This document shows, piece after piece, positions 1 through 5,879 of a DNA stretch of 7,204 nucleotides (positions are counted from its first letter, which is position 1; every line of letters begins with the position of its first letter). The position numbers and the translations under genes are program-made. The DNA is from Desulfocapsaceae bacterium (GTDB lineage: Bacteria; Desulfobacterota; Desulfobulbia; Desulfobulbales; Desulfocapsaceae): contig JAOZLO010000141.1 of NCBI GenBank assembly GCA_029934775.1, positions 1-7,204 of the forward strand, in the 5' to 3' direction. The notes under the pieces are model-generated. The model saw nothing but the letters and a program-made list of their open reading frames with translations, made no database searches and was not told the origin of the DNA.

Positions 1-4
1 TCCA

Positions 5-487
5 ATGCAAAATAATCAAAATGCTGCTCAGGGAAGAGATATGGCGGCTATTGTGCTTGCCTGTCTGTTTATTATAGGTGCTTTTATTGCGCTGTGGGAC
101 ACCACAACCATGCTGGATTCTGACTCATATGTCTTCCCACGGGCTATTGCCTTTGCTTTGATTTTATTCAGCCTCATATTGATTGTCTGGAACCTGCTGC
201 GACCTGTTAAAGGCATAAAAAAAGTCGATGGGAATGCATCCAGTGGCAGACGTATAGCACTGATTGCAGTTATGCTTATCAGTTGCATGCTCATGCCCTG
301 GCTGGGCTTTTTATTATCGGGTATTGCCACATTTCTGTTACTGATGCTTATTGCCATGTACGATGAGTGGACCTCGGCAAGGAAATTCCTTTATCCTCTG
401 ATTGCAGTCAGTGTGGTAGCGGGTTTTTATATCCTTTTCAGCAAGTTACTGTTAGTGCCATTACCTGTAGGCATATTATTTGACTAA
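5..487 (+). CDS. TctB-type small membrane subunit of a tripartite tricarboxylate transporter
   Basis: A 160-residue, very hydrophobic protein. Membrane segments are visible at about residues 12-30, 46-64, 83-100, 101-117 and 130-150, with a basic loop near 66-83 and a C-terminus ending LPVGILFD. Length, segment layout and the P-x-G-hydrophobic end fit the TctB family, the poorly conserved small subunit that works with a large TctA permease and a periplasmic TctC-type binding protein to import carboxylates. Neither partner is in the window; they may lie upstream. The gene ends 32 bases before the sulfolactate-type dehydrogenase gene, so the substrate is probably the organic acid that gene acts on; in sulfolactate degraders the comparable subunit belongs to SlcHFG. 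The start is uncertain. The ATG at 5 has only four bases upstream in view, while the ATG at 41 (Met13) has a GGGAAGA purine run before it and would also leave all membrane segments intact. Confidence 0.8.
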   Translation: MQNNQNAAQGRDMAAIVLACLFIIGAFIALWDTTTMLDSDSYVFPRAIAFALILFSLILIVWNLLRPVKGIKKVDGNASSGRRIALIAVMLISCMLMPWLGFLLSGIATFLLLMLIAMYDEWTSARKFLYPLIAVSVVAGFYILFSKLLLVPLPVGILFD

Positions 488-507
488 CACCCCTAAATCT
501 ATTTCAC

Positions 508-513
508 CTGGAG
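508..513 (+). promoter_or_regulatory. Ribosome binding site deciding the slcC start
   Basis: CTGGAG lies six bases before the ATG at 520. An in-frame TTG at 514 directly abuts this site, too close for it to be used, so ATG 520 is preferred. The 32-base gap after the transporter gene contains no terminator-like hairpin, consistent with co-transcription. Confidence 0.6.
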
Positions 514-519
514 TTGTTT

Positions 520-1452
520 ATGAGCGATATTGTTATTACGGAATTTATGGATCAGGCATCTTTCGATGCCATCGGAAAGAAATACAAGATTTTATATGAT
601 CCCAACCTTGTAGATCGTAGGGATGAGCTTCTGCATGCAATTGAACAGGCACGCGCAATAGTTGTTAGAAATCGCACTCAAGTAGACACTGAGCTTTTGA
701 ATCATGCTCCGGCCGTGGAAGTTGTGGGACGATTAGGGGTCGGTCTGGATAATATTGATCTTGATGTCTGCAGGGAGCGAAAGGTGACAGTCTGTCCTGC
801 AACCGGGGCTAATGATGCAGCCGTTGCGGAATGGGTCGTTGTGAGTGTGATGACACTGTTGCGCGGTTCCTTTTCATTCCGGGAGCAGATGTTGAGTGGG
901 GAGTGGCCACGCAGTCAGGCAATGGGACGTGAAACAGCCGGAAAAACTCTCGGTCTTATAGGTTTTGGGCAGATTGCCCGTGTAACGGCAAAACTTGCTC
1001 AATTGCTGGGTATGACGGTTATCGCATATGATCCTTTTGTCCCTGCTGATGATTCATGCTGGGATAGTTTTGCCAGAGTTGGCGAACTGGAACAACTTCT
1101 CGAGCAGTCAGATGCCGTCAGTCTGCACGTTCCTCTGAGTGATGCCACACGTCATTTACTCGATTCCGGTGCCATTGCCAATATGAAAAAAGGTGCAGTG
1201 CTGGTTAATGCTGCCCGAGGAGGAGTTGTGGATGAAAAGGCTATGGTTGCTGCTTTGAAATCAGGACAAATCTCCGGGGCTGCGTTGGATGTATACGAAT
1301 CAGAACCTCTTACTATGGATGTTGCAGCTCAATTTGCAGATATACCTAATTTGATTCTTACTCCCCATATCGGCGGTGTAACCGTTGAATCCAATCAACG
1401 TGTCAGCCAAGTTACCATGGAAAATGTGCTCAAAGTACTGGAGGCCTCCTGA
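520..1452 (+). CDS. slcC: NAD-dependent D-2-hydroxyacid dehydrogenase, probable (S)-sulfolactate dehydrogenase
   Basis: A 310-residue cytoplasmic oxidoreductase of the phosphoglycerate dehydrogenase-like family. The N-terminal half-domain (1-95) opens with VITEFMD and contains RLGVGLDNID (71-80). The central Rossmann domain has GFGQIA at 148-153, where Ala replaces the usual third Gly, and Asp171 after the second strand as expected for NAD. The family catalytic residues are present: Arg233 in NAARGG, Glu262 in ESEP and His283 in TPHIGG. The family oxidises 2-hydroxyacids to 2-oxoacids. The specific call, (S)-3-sulfolactate to sulfopyruvate, rests on the remembered resemblance of the N-terminal EFMD and RNRTQVD stretches to SlcC of Chromohalobacter, and on the neighbours: a tripartite transporter subunit upstream and a comC-like gene overlapping downstream by one base. 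Alternatives are a hydroxypyruvate/glyoxylate reductase or phosphoglycerate dehydrogenase; length and context argue against the latter. The start is ATG 520. Confidence 0.75.
   Translation: MSDIVITEFMDQASFDAIGKKYKILYDPNLVDRRDELLHAIEQARAIVVRNRTQVDTELLNHAPAVEVVGRLGVGLDNIDLDVCRERKVTVCPATGANDAAVAEWVVVSVMTLLRGSFSFREQMLSGEWPRSQAMGRETAGKTLGLIGFGQIARVTAKLAQLLGMTVIAYDPFVPADDSCWDSFARVGELEQLLEQSDAVSLHVPLSDATRHLLDSGAIANMKKGAVLVNAARGGVVDEKAMVAALKSGQISGAALDVYESEPLTMDVAAQFADIPNLILTPHIGGVTVESNQRVSQVTMENVLKVLEAS
1440..1449 (+). promoter_or_regulatory. comC ribosome binding site inside a perfect palindrome
   Basis: GGAGGCCTCC is a perfect 10-bp palindrome in the last codons of slcC. Its first half is the Shine-Dalgarno sequence for the comC ATG at 1452. 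The slcC stop TGA (1450-1452) shares its last base with that ATG, so the pair is probably translationally coupled. Confidence 0.55.
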
Positions 1453-2462
1453 TGTCTGAGATGAGACACAGTCTAGACCAGTTGAACTTGATCGCTGTGA
1501 AGGCACTTTGCGCTCACAATACCAGTACCAATAATGCAGGCTATGTTGCTAAAGCCCTGGTGGCTGCCGAAGCTGATGGCCTTAAAGGGCATGGAATGTC
1601 GCGTCTTCCCTCCTATTGCGGGCAGGCTGCGAGTGGCAAGGTTGATGGCCAGATTCAGCCGGAAGTGAGGTCCGTGGCAGATGCGGCAATACGTATCGAT
1701 GCGCGTCACGGTTTCGCATATCCGGCCCTGGCTCTGGCAGTTGAAAAACTCTCTGAGCTGACAACCACCACAGGTATTGCAGTGGCTGCAGTAACACACT
1801 CCCATCATTGCGGTGCTGCCGGCTATTTTATGGAAGCTTTGGCCAGCCAGGGTTTAATTGGCCTGATGTTCGCCAATACACCGAAAGCAATACCACCCTG
1901 GGGCGGTAATCAGGGTATTTTTGGCACCAACCCCATAGCCTTTGCTGCTCCCAGGCACAATCACGAGCCACTTGTAATTGATCTTTCTTTAAGTAAGGTT
2001 GCTCGGGGTAAAATCATGGTGGCTGAACAGGAGGGAAGCAGGATCCCTGAGGGTTGGGCCGTGGATGCTGAAGGCAATCCAACAACTGATCCGAAAGCAG
2101 CTATGGCCGGATCCATGCTGCCAATGGGCGATGCCAAGGGTGCAGCACTGGTACTTATGGTGGAGATTCTTGCTGCTGGCCTCACTGCTGCGAATTTTGG
2201 TTTTGAGGCAAGCTCTTTTTTTACCGCTGAAGGAAAATCACCCGGTGTGGGTCAACTGCTCATAGCAATAGATCCCGGCCCTCTGTCAGGAGATGCATTT
2301 GCTTTACGCCTTGAAATCCTGATGGAAGCAATTCTTGGACAGGAAAATACTCGCTTACCCGGTGCCAGGCGCCTGGGACTGCGTCAAGAGGCGAGGAAAA
2401 ATGGTGTTTTGATTAAAGATCAACTTTTTCAACAGTTGACCGCCCTTGGCGTAGTTGGCTAG
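1452..2462 (+). CDS. comC: Malate/L-lactate dehydrogenase-family (Ldh2) oxidoreductase, probable (R)-sulfolactate dehydrogenase
   Basis: A 336-residue cytoplasmic protein of the Ldh2/MDH2 fold, which is unrelated to classical Rossmann lactate dehydrogenases. Family landmarks occur in order: ADGLKGHGMSRLP (41-53) with His47, THSHHCGAAGYF (115-126), FGTNPIAFAAP (157-167), GWAVDAEGNPTTDP (201-214) and KGAALVLMVEIL (229-240). Length is normal for the family. Members oxidise 2-hydroxyacids such as (R)-sulfolactate, malate, ureidoglycolate or 2,3-diketogulonate using NAD(P); sequence alone does not fix the substrate. Tight coupling to an slcC-like gene favours ComC: the two enzymes together turn one sulfolactate enantiomer into the other through sulfopyruvate. 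The stop codon TAG (2460-2462) is part of the CTAG duplicated by the adjacent inserted element. The reading frame ends at the same place with or without that insertion, so the protein is intact. Confidence 0.75.
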   Translation: MSEMRHSLDQLNLIAVKALCAHNTSTNNAGYVAKALVAAEADGLKGHGMSRLPSYCGQAASGKVDGQIQPEVRSVADAAIRIDARHGFAYPALALAVEKLSELTTTTGIAVAAVTHSHHCGAAGYFMEALASQGLIGLMFANTPKAIPPWGGNQGIFGTNPIAFAAPRHNHEPLVIDLSLSKVARGKIMVAEQEGSRIPEGWAVDAEGNPTTDPKAAMAGSMLPMGDAKGAALVLMVEILAAGLTAANFGFEASSFFTAEGKSPGVGQLLIAIDPGPLSGDAFALRLEILMEAILGQENTRLPGARRLGLRQEARKNGVLIKDQLFQQLTALGVVG

Positions 2463-2478
2463 GAGGCTGTCCGAGAAT
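2463..2478 (+). repeat. Left terminal inverted repeat of the MITE-like element
   Basis: GAGGCTGTCCGAGAAT, directly preceded by the target copy CTAG at 2459-2462, which carries the comC stop codon. Confidence 0.8.
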
Positions 2479-2585
2479 AGGCATTTTTTCTCAAATCGAG
2501 GTTTTATAGAAAAATAAGCGCAGCCATATACGTAATATTTCGAGCATTATTTTTCAGGAAATAACGAAGAGTTGGGGTTAAATGC

Positions 2586-2601
2586 ATTCTCGGACAGGTT
2601 C
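2586..2601 (-). repeat. Right terminal inverted repeat of the MITE-like element
   Basis: Read on the minus strand it is GAACCTGTCCGAGAAT. It differs from the left end only at positions 3 and 4 and is followed on the plus strand by the second CTAG (2602-2605). Confidence 0.8.
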
Positions 2602-2640
2602 CTAGGAGGCTGAGTACTGGACGCAACTAATTCGCAAACA

Positions 2641-2646
2641 GGAGGA
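2641..2646 (+). promoter_or_regulatory. Strong ribosome binding site for acuI
   Basis: GGAGGA lies eight bases before the ATG at 2655. This near-consensus site fixes the acuI start. Confidence 0.75.
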
Positions 2647-2654
2647 GTATTAAT

Positions 2655-3644
2655 ATGTCTAACACATTTCGTGCCTATCAAATAACAAAAGATGAGGATG
2701 GTCAGAAAGTGGCCCTGACAACATTGACTGAATCTGATCTTATGGACGGCGATGTCACAGTAAAGGTCGAATATTCAGCAGTTAACTATAAAGACGGGCT
2801 GGCGATGACCGCTAAAGCACCTGTTGTCAGACGCTTTCCTTTAATTCCCGGAATTGATTTTGCGGGCACCGTAACCGCATCTGAGAACAGCGAATTCAGT
2901 GCTGGTGATAAGGTTATACTTAATGGTTTTGGCGTAGGAGAGGTACACAGCGGTGGTTTCAGTGAAGTCGCAAGGGTTGACGGCAACTGGTTGATACCGT
3001 TGCCGAGTGGTATCACAACCAGGCAGGCCATGGCAGTTGGTACGGCAGGGTATACCGCAATGCTCTGTATACTGGCCTTGGAAAACCACGGGATTACCCC
3101 GGAAAGTGGCAATATTCTGGTAACAGGCGCTGCAGGAGGCGTTGGCAGTGTGGCTATCTCTATTTTAAGTGAACTTGGATATGACGTAGTGGCTGTTACC
3201 GGCCGCAGCAATGAGCATGATTATCTTGTAAGCCTCGGTGCAGTCAAAGTCATTGACAGGGAGCACTTTTCAAAAAAGGCGCGGATGCTTGACAAAGAGC
3301 AGTGGGTAGGGGGGATAGATGTCGCAGGAGGCAATACACTGGCCAATGTCTTAAGTCAGATTAAATATGGCGGGGCTGTTGCTGCCTGCGGCCTTGCAGA
3401 GTCGATGGAACTGCCAACCTCGGTTGCACCATTTATTTTACGAGGGGTCGCTCTTTACGGCATTGATTCAGTGATGGCGCCAGTTGCAAAGCGTAAACAG
3501 GCCTGGCAGCGCATTGCAGAAGATCTTGACTTTAGCAAGCTGGATACTTTGAGCAATGAGATTACTCTTGAAGAAGTACCAGCAGTGGCAGAAGCGATTC
3601 TTTCCGGAACAATACGTGGTCGTACTGTAGTTAAAATCAGCTAA
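2655..3644 (+). CDS. acuI: AcuI/YhdH-type NADPH-dependent acryloyl-CoA reductase (MDR superfamily)
   Basis: A 329-residue cytoplasmic medium-chain reductase/dehydrogenase. The N-terminal GroES-like domain carries SAVNYKDGLA (41-50) and PLIPGIDFAGTV (62-73). The cofactor domain carries the nucleotide-binding VTGAAGGVGSVA (156-167) and TGRS at 182-185, a basic position consistent with NADPH. LASLGA-like spacing (192-196) and the C-terminal RGRTVVKI complete the YhdH/AcuI pattern. No zinc-ligand cysteines are evident, as expected for this subgroup. Characterised members reduce acryloyl-CoA to propionyl-CoA, which removes a toxic electrophile in DMSP and acrylate use. The gene follows the sulfolactate-type genes on the same strand; discounting the MITE, the gap to comC would be 49 bases, so it was probably their operon partner. 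The annotation quinone oxidoreductase YhdH is an equivalent, less specific call. Confidence 0.85.
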   Translation: MSNTFRAYQITKDEDGQKVALTTLTESDLMDGDVTVKVEYSAVNYKDGLAMTAKAPVVRRFPLIPGIDFAGTVTASENSEFSAGDKVILNGFGVGEVHSGGFSEVARVDGNWLIPLPSGITTRQAMAVGTAGYTAMLCILALENHGITPESGNILVTGAAGGVGSVAISILSELGYDVVAVTGRSNEHDYLVSLGAVKVIDREHFSKKARMLDKEQWVGGIDVAGGNTLANVLSQIKYGGAVAACGLAESMELPTSVAPFILRGVALYGIDSVMAPVAKRKQAWQRIAEDLDFSKLDTLSNEITLEEVPAVAEAILSGTIRGRTVVKIS

Positions 3645-3652
3645 ACAGACTA

Positions 3653-3671
3653 CCCTCCTTGTGGGGTGTTA
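3653..3671 (+). repeat. GC-rich hairpin repeat, copy 1 (between convergent genes)
   Basis: CCCTCCTTGTGGGGTGTTA can form a small CCC/GGG hairpin and sits in the 33-base gap between the acuI and ompA-like stop codons. Its last 14 bases are identical to 6718-6731, and a looser copy lies at 6630-6647. Its function is unknown. Confidence 0.45.
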
Positions 3672-3675
3672 GTTG

Positions 3676-3699
3676 CTTTACCTTGAGGTAAGTTTTATT
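3676..3699 (+). terminator. Probable weak Rho-independent terminator after acuI
   Basis: TTACC (3678-3682), loop TTGA and GGTAA (3687-3691) form a perfect five-base stem followed by GTTTTATTT on the plus strand. The stem is short and AT-containing, so termination may be partial. It overlaps the last codons of the convergent ompA-like gene. Confidence 0.5.
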
Positions 3700-4955
3700 T
3701 CAATTCGCCTGTTTTTTCTATAAGCCTCTGGCGTATCTGCTGGGTCGATGGGATGAAATTTACTGAATCCCGTTGCTGCCATTCGATTTTCAGGAATCCC
3801 CTGTTCGGCAAAAAAACGTACAACTGAGACCGCGCGGGCGGTTGAAAGTTCCCAGTTTGATGCAAAATAGGGGGATCTGATTGGCTGACGATCGGTATGG
3901 CCATCTATGCGGATAATCCAGTTAATGTCGTCCGGGATAAGAGTGGTCAGTTCTTTTAAAATAGATGTTATTTGGCTGAGCTGCTCTTTTCCGCCTTCGC
4001 CAAGATCTGCCGAAGCGGATGGGAATAAAAATTCAGCTTGAAAAACAAAACGATCTCCCTCTATTTTTACGAAGGGATTGTCGCCCAATATTTGTCTCAG
4101 GCGGCCAAAGAAATCAGAACGATACTGTTCAAGATCGCTGACGCGGCGGGCAAGTTCAATATTTAACCGTTCACCAAGGTCTTCGATCTCTTTTGCCTGG
4201 TCTGATTTCTCTGTTTCTGCATGGACAAGGGCCTGGCTGATTTCTTCGAGTTGACTCTGCAGGATTGTTATTTGCTGGTGCAGCAGTGCCATTTTGGCTC
4301 TGGAATCCGCACTCAGCTGCACCTGCTCCTCAAGTGCCTGCTGTTGCTCACCTATCAAAGCAGAGAGAGCCTCTATTCGGATATCACGCTGGTCAATATC
4401 TTTTTGGGCCAGTAAGGTTTTTTCCTCTTCGTCTGCCAGTTGCGCCTGAAGGGCTTTCGTTCGATCACGAAAAGCCAACACAACTTTTTTTTCCGATTCC
4501 AGCGAGGCTACGACAGCCTGAATTTCCATCTCCAACTCTTCTCGTAAAGTACGCAGTGCATTAATGTCCTGTTGTAAACTTGCAATATTTTTTAGCTGAA
4601 CAGCTATATACGCTTGGTCTTTCTGATTCTTCCGGCTGAGTGAGCCAACTTCTCCTTCTAAATCTATTTTATCAACGGTAAGTCCATCAATTCTTGAAGA
4701 CAGAATAGAAATGCTGGTGTTGAGTTCCCTGTTTTTTTTCTTTGCAAGCCCGAGCTGCAGTGAAATTGCTGCAATACGTTCATGAAGAGATTCAAGTTCA
4801 GTTGACTGCCCTGAAAGGATACCACTGAGTATAAACTGAGAAAAGGTGAAAATCAGAAGGACAAATATCAGAACCATGAGCAAAGCTGAAAGTACATCAA
4901 CATAACCGGGCCAGATATTTATAGATTGCTGAGTATGACGTGAACCATATGCCAT
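3678..4955 (-). CDS. MotB/OmpA-like protein: TM helix, long periplasmic coiled coil, OmpA peptidoglycan-binding domain
   Basis: A 425-residue inner-membrane protein. A short cytoplasmic N-terminus leads to one TM helix (about 21-46) preceded by WPGYVD; Asp20 is placed like the ion-binding Asp of MotB, ExbD and TolR. Residues about 52-283 are charged and Leu/Gln/Glu-rich with heptad-like spacing, indicating a long periplasmic coiled coil. The C-terminal domain (about 300-425) is OmpA-like: DGHTDRQPI (351-359), NWELSTARA (367-375) and RKNRRIEI (413-420). Asp355 and Arg374 occupy the usual peptidoglycan-binding positions. The start ATG has AGGA seven bases upstream, overlapping the stop of the MotA-like gene nine bases away, so the two are coupled. 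Together they should form an ion-driven channel anchored to the cell wall. The coiled coil is much longer than in MotB. This is not a flagellar motB, as no flagellar genes are nearby, and the complex's task is unknown. Confidence 0.85.
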   Translation of the reverse strand: MAYGSRHTQQSINIWPGYVDVLSALLMVLIFVLLIFTFSQFILSGILSGQSTELESLHERIAAISLQLGLAKKKNRELNTSISILSSRIDGLTVDKIDLEGEVGSLSRKNQKDQAYIAVQLKNIASLQQDINALRTLREELEMEIQAVVASLESEKKVVLAFRDRTKALQAQLADEEEKTLLAQKDIDQRDIRIEALSALIGEQQQALEEQVQLSADSRAKMALLHQQITILQSQLEEISQALVHAETEKSDQAKEIEDLGERLNIELARRVSDLEQYRSDFFGRLRQILGDNPFVKIEGDRFVFQAEFLFPSASADLGEGGKEQLSQITSILKELTTLIPDDINWIIRIDGHTDRQPIRSPYFASNWELSTARAVSVVRFFAEQGIPENRMAATGFSKFHPIDPADTPEAYRKNRRIEIKLTSR

Positions 4956-4962
4956 AATATAA

Positions 4963-4967
4963 TCCTA
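4963..4967 (-). promoter_or_regulatory. Ribosome binding site of the ompA-like gene overlapping the upstream stop codon
   Basis: On the minus strand TAGGA combines the TAG stop of the MotA-like gene with the AGGA ribosome site, seven bases before the ATG of the next gene. This arrangement favours translational coupling and fixed subunit stoichiometry. Confidence 0.6.
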
Positions 4968-5819
4968 TACTATCTTGGTTGTGACAACTGGCTCATCTTC
5001 TCCATCATTTTTGGGATCAGCCTTCATGAACTGTGTCATGGTGTGATTATTCTTGCGAATTTCATTGATGAGTATTCCGATCTGATTGTCTACTCCTCCG
5101 TCAAAGAGTTTGTTATCTGAATTGTCGATCAGTTGAGTAACACCGGAGAGCCATTCCTCCATCTCATTGAAAAATCGGTTTTGTGCATGATTTGCCTGGA
5201 TATCAAGGAACCCGAGAATGAGTGACCCGCCAAGTCCAAAGAGTGAGGAACTGAAAGCGGTTCCCATGCCCTTTAATGGTTCCTGGAGCCCAGCTTTCAG
5301 GGTTTCAAACACAAGAGCGAAATCCCGATTACCCACATCAAGACCACCGACTACGTTGCTGACGGATCCAATTGTACCAAGAAGCCCCCAGAATGTACCA
5401 AGAAGCCCTAAAAAGACCAGAAGGCCAATCATATAACGGGAAATTTCCCTGGATTCATCTAGACGTCCTTGGATTCCTTCTAAAACCGTACGCAGGGAAA
5501 GAGCTGAGAGGCTGAAGTGGTCCCTGTGTAATCCTTCCAGGTGTTTGGCAAGTGGTCTCAAGAGATTTGGTCTTACTGCCACTGAAAGACCGGACTGGCC
5601 GCTGCGAAAGATCTCGATCCATTTTATTTCCGGTTCAAGGATAAAAACTCGAATGAAGTTAAGGCAGATACCTATTGCTAATGCACCAAGAATTACAGAA
5701 TTAAAGCCCCAGTTAGCCATAAAAGCGGCGTGAAGAGGCTCGTAAAGAAGCGCCAGAATACCAGCGACAATGGCCAGGTACAGAACCATCAGCAGAAGAA
5801 AGTACCTCATATTACTCAT
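4965..5819 (-). CDS. MotA/TolQ/ExbB-family ion-channel protein
   Basis: A 284-residue inner-membrane protein with four predicted membrane segments: about 5-26 and 39-61 as an N-terminal hairpin, then 129-152 and 184-206 as the conserved channel pair. Between the pairs lies a cytoplasmic domain (about 62-128). The family signature is clear: GLLGTFWGLLGTIGSV (138-153), then LKAGLQEPLKGMGTAFSSSL (174-193) with FGLGGSL following. The C-terminal tail (207-284) is cytoplasmic, mostly helical, and ends in an acidic stretch. Proteins of this family form pentameric ion channels around a dimer of MotB/ExbD-type partners and turn proton or sodium flow into rotation or force. The partner is the next gene, nine bases downstream. 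GAGGG six bases before the ATG supports the start. It is too short for ZorA, which has a long cytoplasmic tail, and the context is not flagellar, Tol-Pal or TonB. Confidence 0.85.
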   Translation of the reverse strand: MSNMRYFLLLMVLYLAIVAGILALLYEPLHAAFMANWGFNSVILGALAIGICLNFIRVFILEPEIKWIEIFRSGQSGLSVAVRPNLLRPLAKHLEGLHRDHFSLSALSLRTVLEGIQGRLDESREISRYMIGLLVFLGLLGTFWGLLGTIGSVSNVVGGLDVGNRDFALVFETLKAGLQEPLKGMGTAFSSSLFGLGGSLILGFLDIQANHAQNRFFNEMEEWLSGVTQLIDNSDNKLFDGGVDNQIGILINEIRKNNHTMTQFMKADPKNDGEDEPVVTTKIV

Positions 5820-5825
5820 ACGTTT

Positions 5826-5830
5826 CCCTC
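5826..5830 (-). promoter_or_regulatory. Ribosome binding site of the MotA-like gene
   Basis: GAGGG on the minus strand, six bases before the ATG, fixes the start over the in-frame Met at codon 4. Confidence 0.55.
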
Positions 5831-5841
5831 AGAAGAATTAG

Positions 5842-5861
5842 AATCACATATTACAGTGATT
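5842..5861. promoter_or_regulatory. Inverted repeat in the leader of the MotA-like gene
   Basis: AATCAC and GTGATT are perfect 6-bp inverted arms separated by eight bases, inside the 60-base gap between the transglutaminase-like gene and the MotA-like gene. It could be an mRNA hairpin that sets relative expression, or a protein-binding site; nothing in the sequence decides. There is no T-run, so it is not a standard terminator. Confidence 0.3.
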
Positions 5862-5879
5862 TGTGTGTAGAAAAGTATT

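Larger units (their letters stand above)
2463..2601. mobile_element. 139-bp MITE-like non-autonomous insertion element
   Basis: The element is bounded by 16-bp terminal inverted repeats (2463-2478 and 2586-2601) that match at 14 of 16 positions. The innermost 12 bp are a perfect match (CTGTCCGAGAAT against ATTCTCGGACAG). A 4-bp direct repeat CTAG flanks it at 2459-2462 and 2602-2605, as expected for a target-site duplication. The interior is AT-rich and has no open frame of useful length, so it must have been moved by a transposase elsewhere. A palindromic CTAG duplication points to an IS5- or IS1182-type transposase; that assignment is inference. It separates comC from acuI and may reduce or alter read-through between them. 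I see no clear promoter or terminator inside. Confidence 0.8.

Noticed and set aside
514..519. TTG start for slcC two codons upstream
   Set aside because: It directly touches the Shine-Dalgarno sequence; ATG 520 has proper six-base spacing.
2463..2601. Intrinsic terminator or attenuator between comC and acuI
   Set aside because: The inverted arms are more than 100 bases apart and flanked by CTAG duplications, with no T-run after them. This is a transposable-element signature, not a terminator.
3678..5819. Zorya anti-phage system (ZorA/ZorB)
   Set aside because: The MotA-like plus OmpA-like pairing recalls ZorAB, but the MotA-like protein is only 284 residues with no long cytoplasmic tail, the coiled coil is in the other subunit, and no ZorC, ZorD helicase or ZorE nuclease is present.
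3678..5819. Flagellar motA/motB or Tol-Pal/ExbBD genes
   Set aside because: There are no flagellar, tolA/tolB/pal or tonB genes nearby. The N-terminal sequences and the long coiled coil also do not match those subfamilies.
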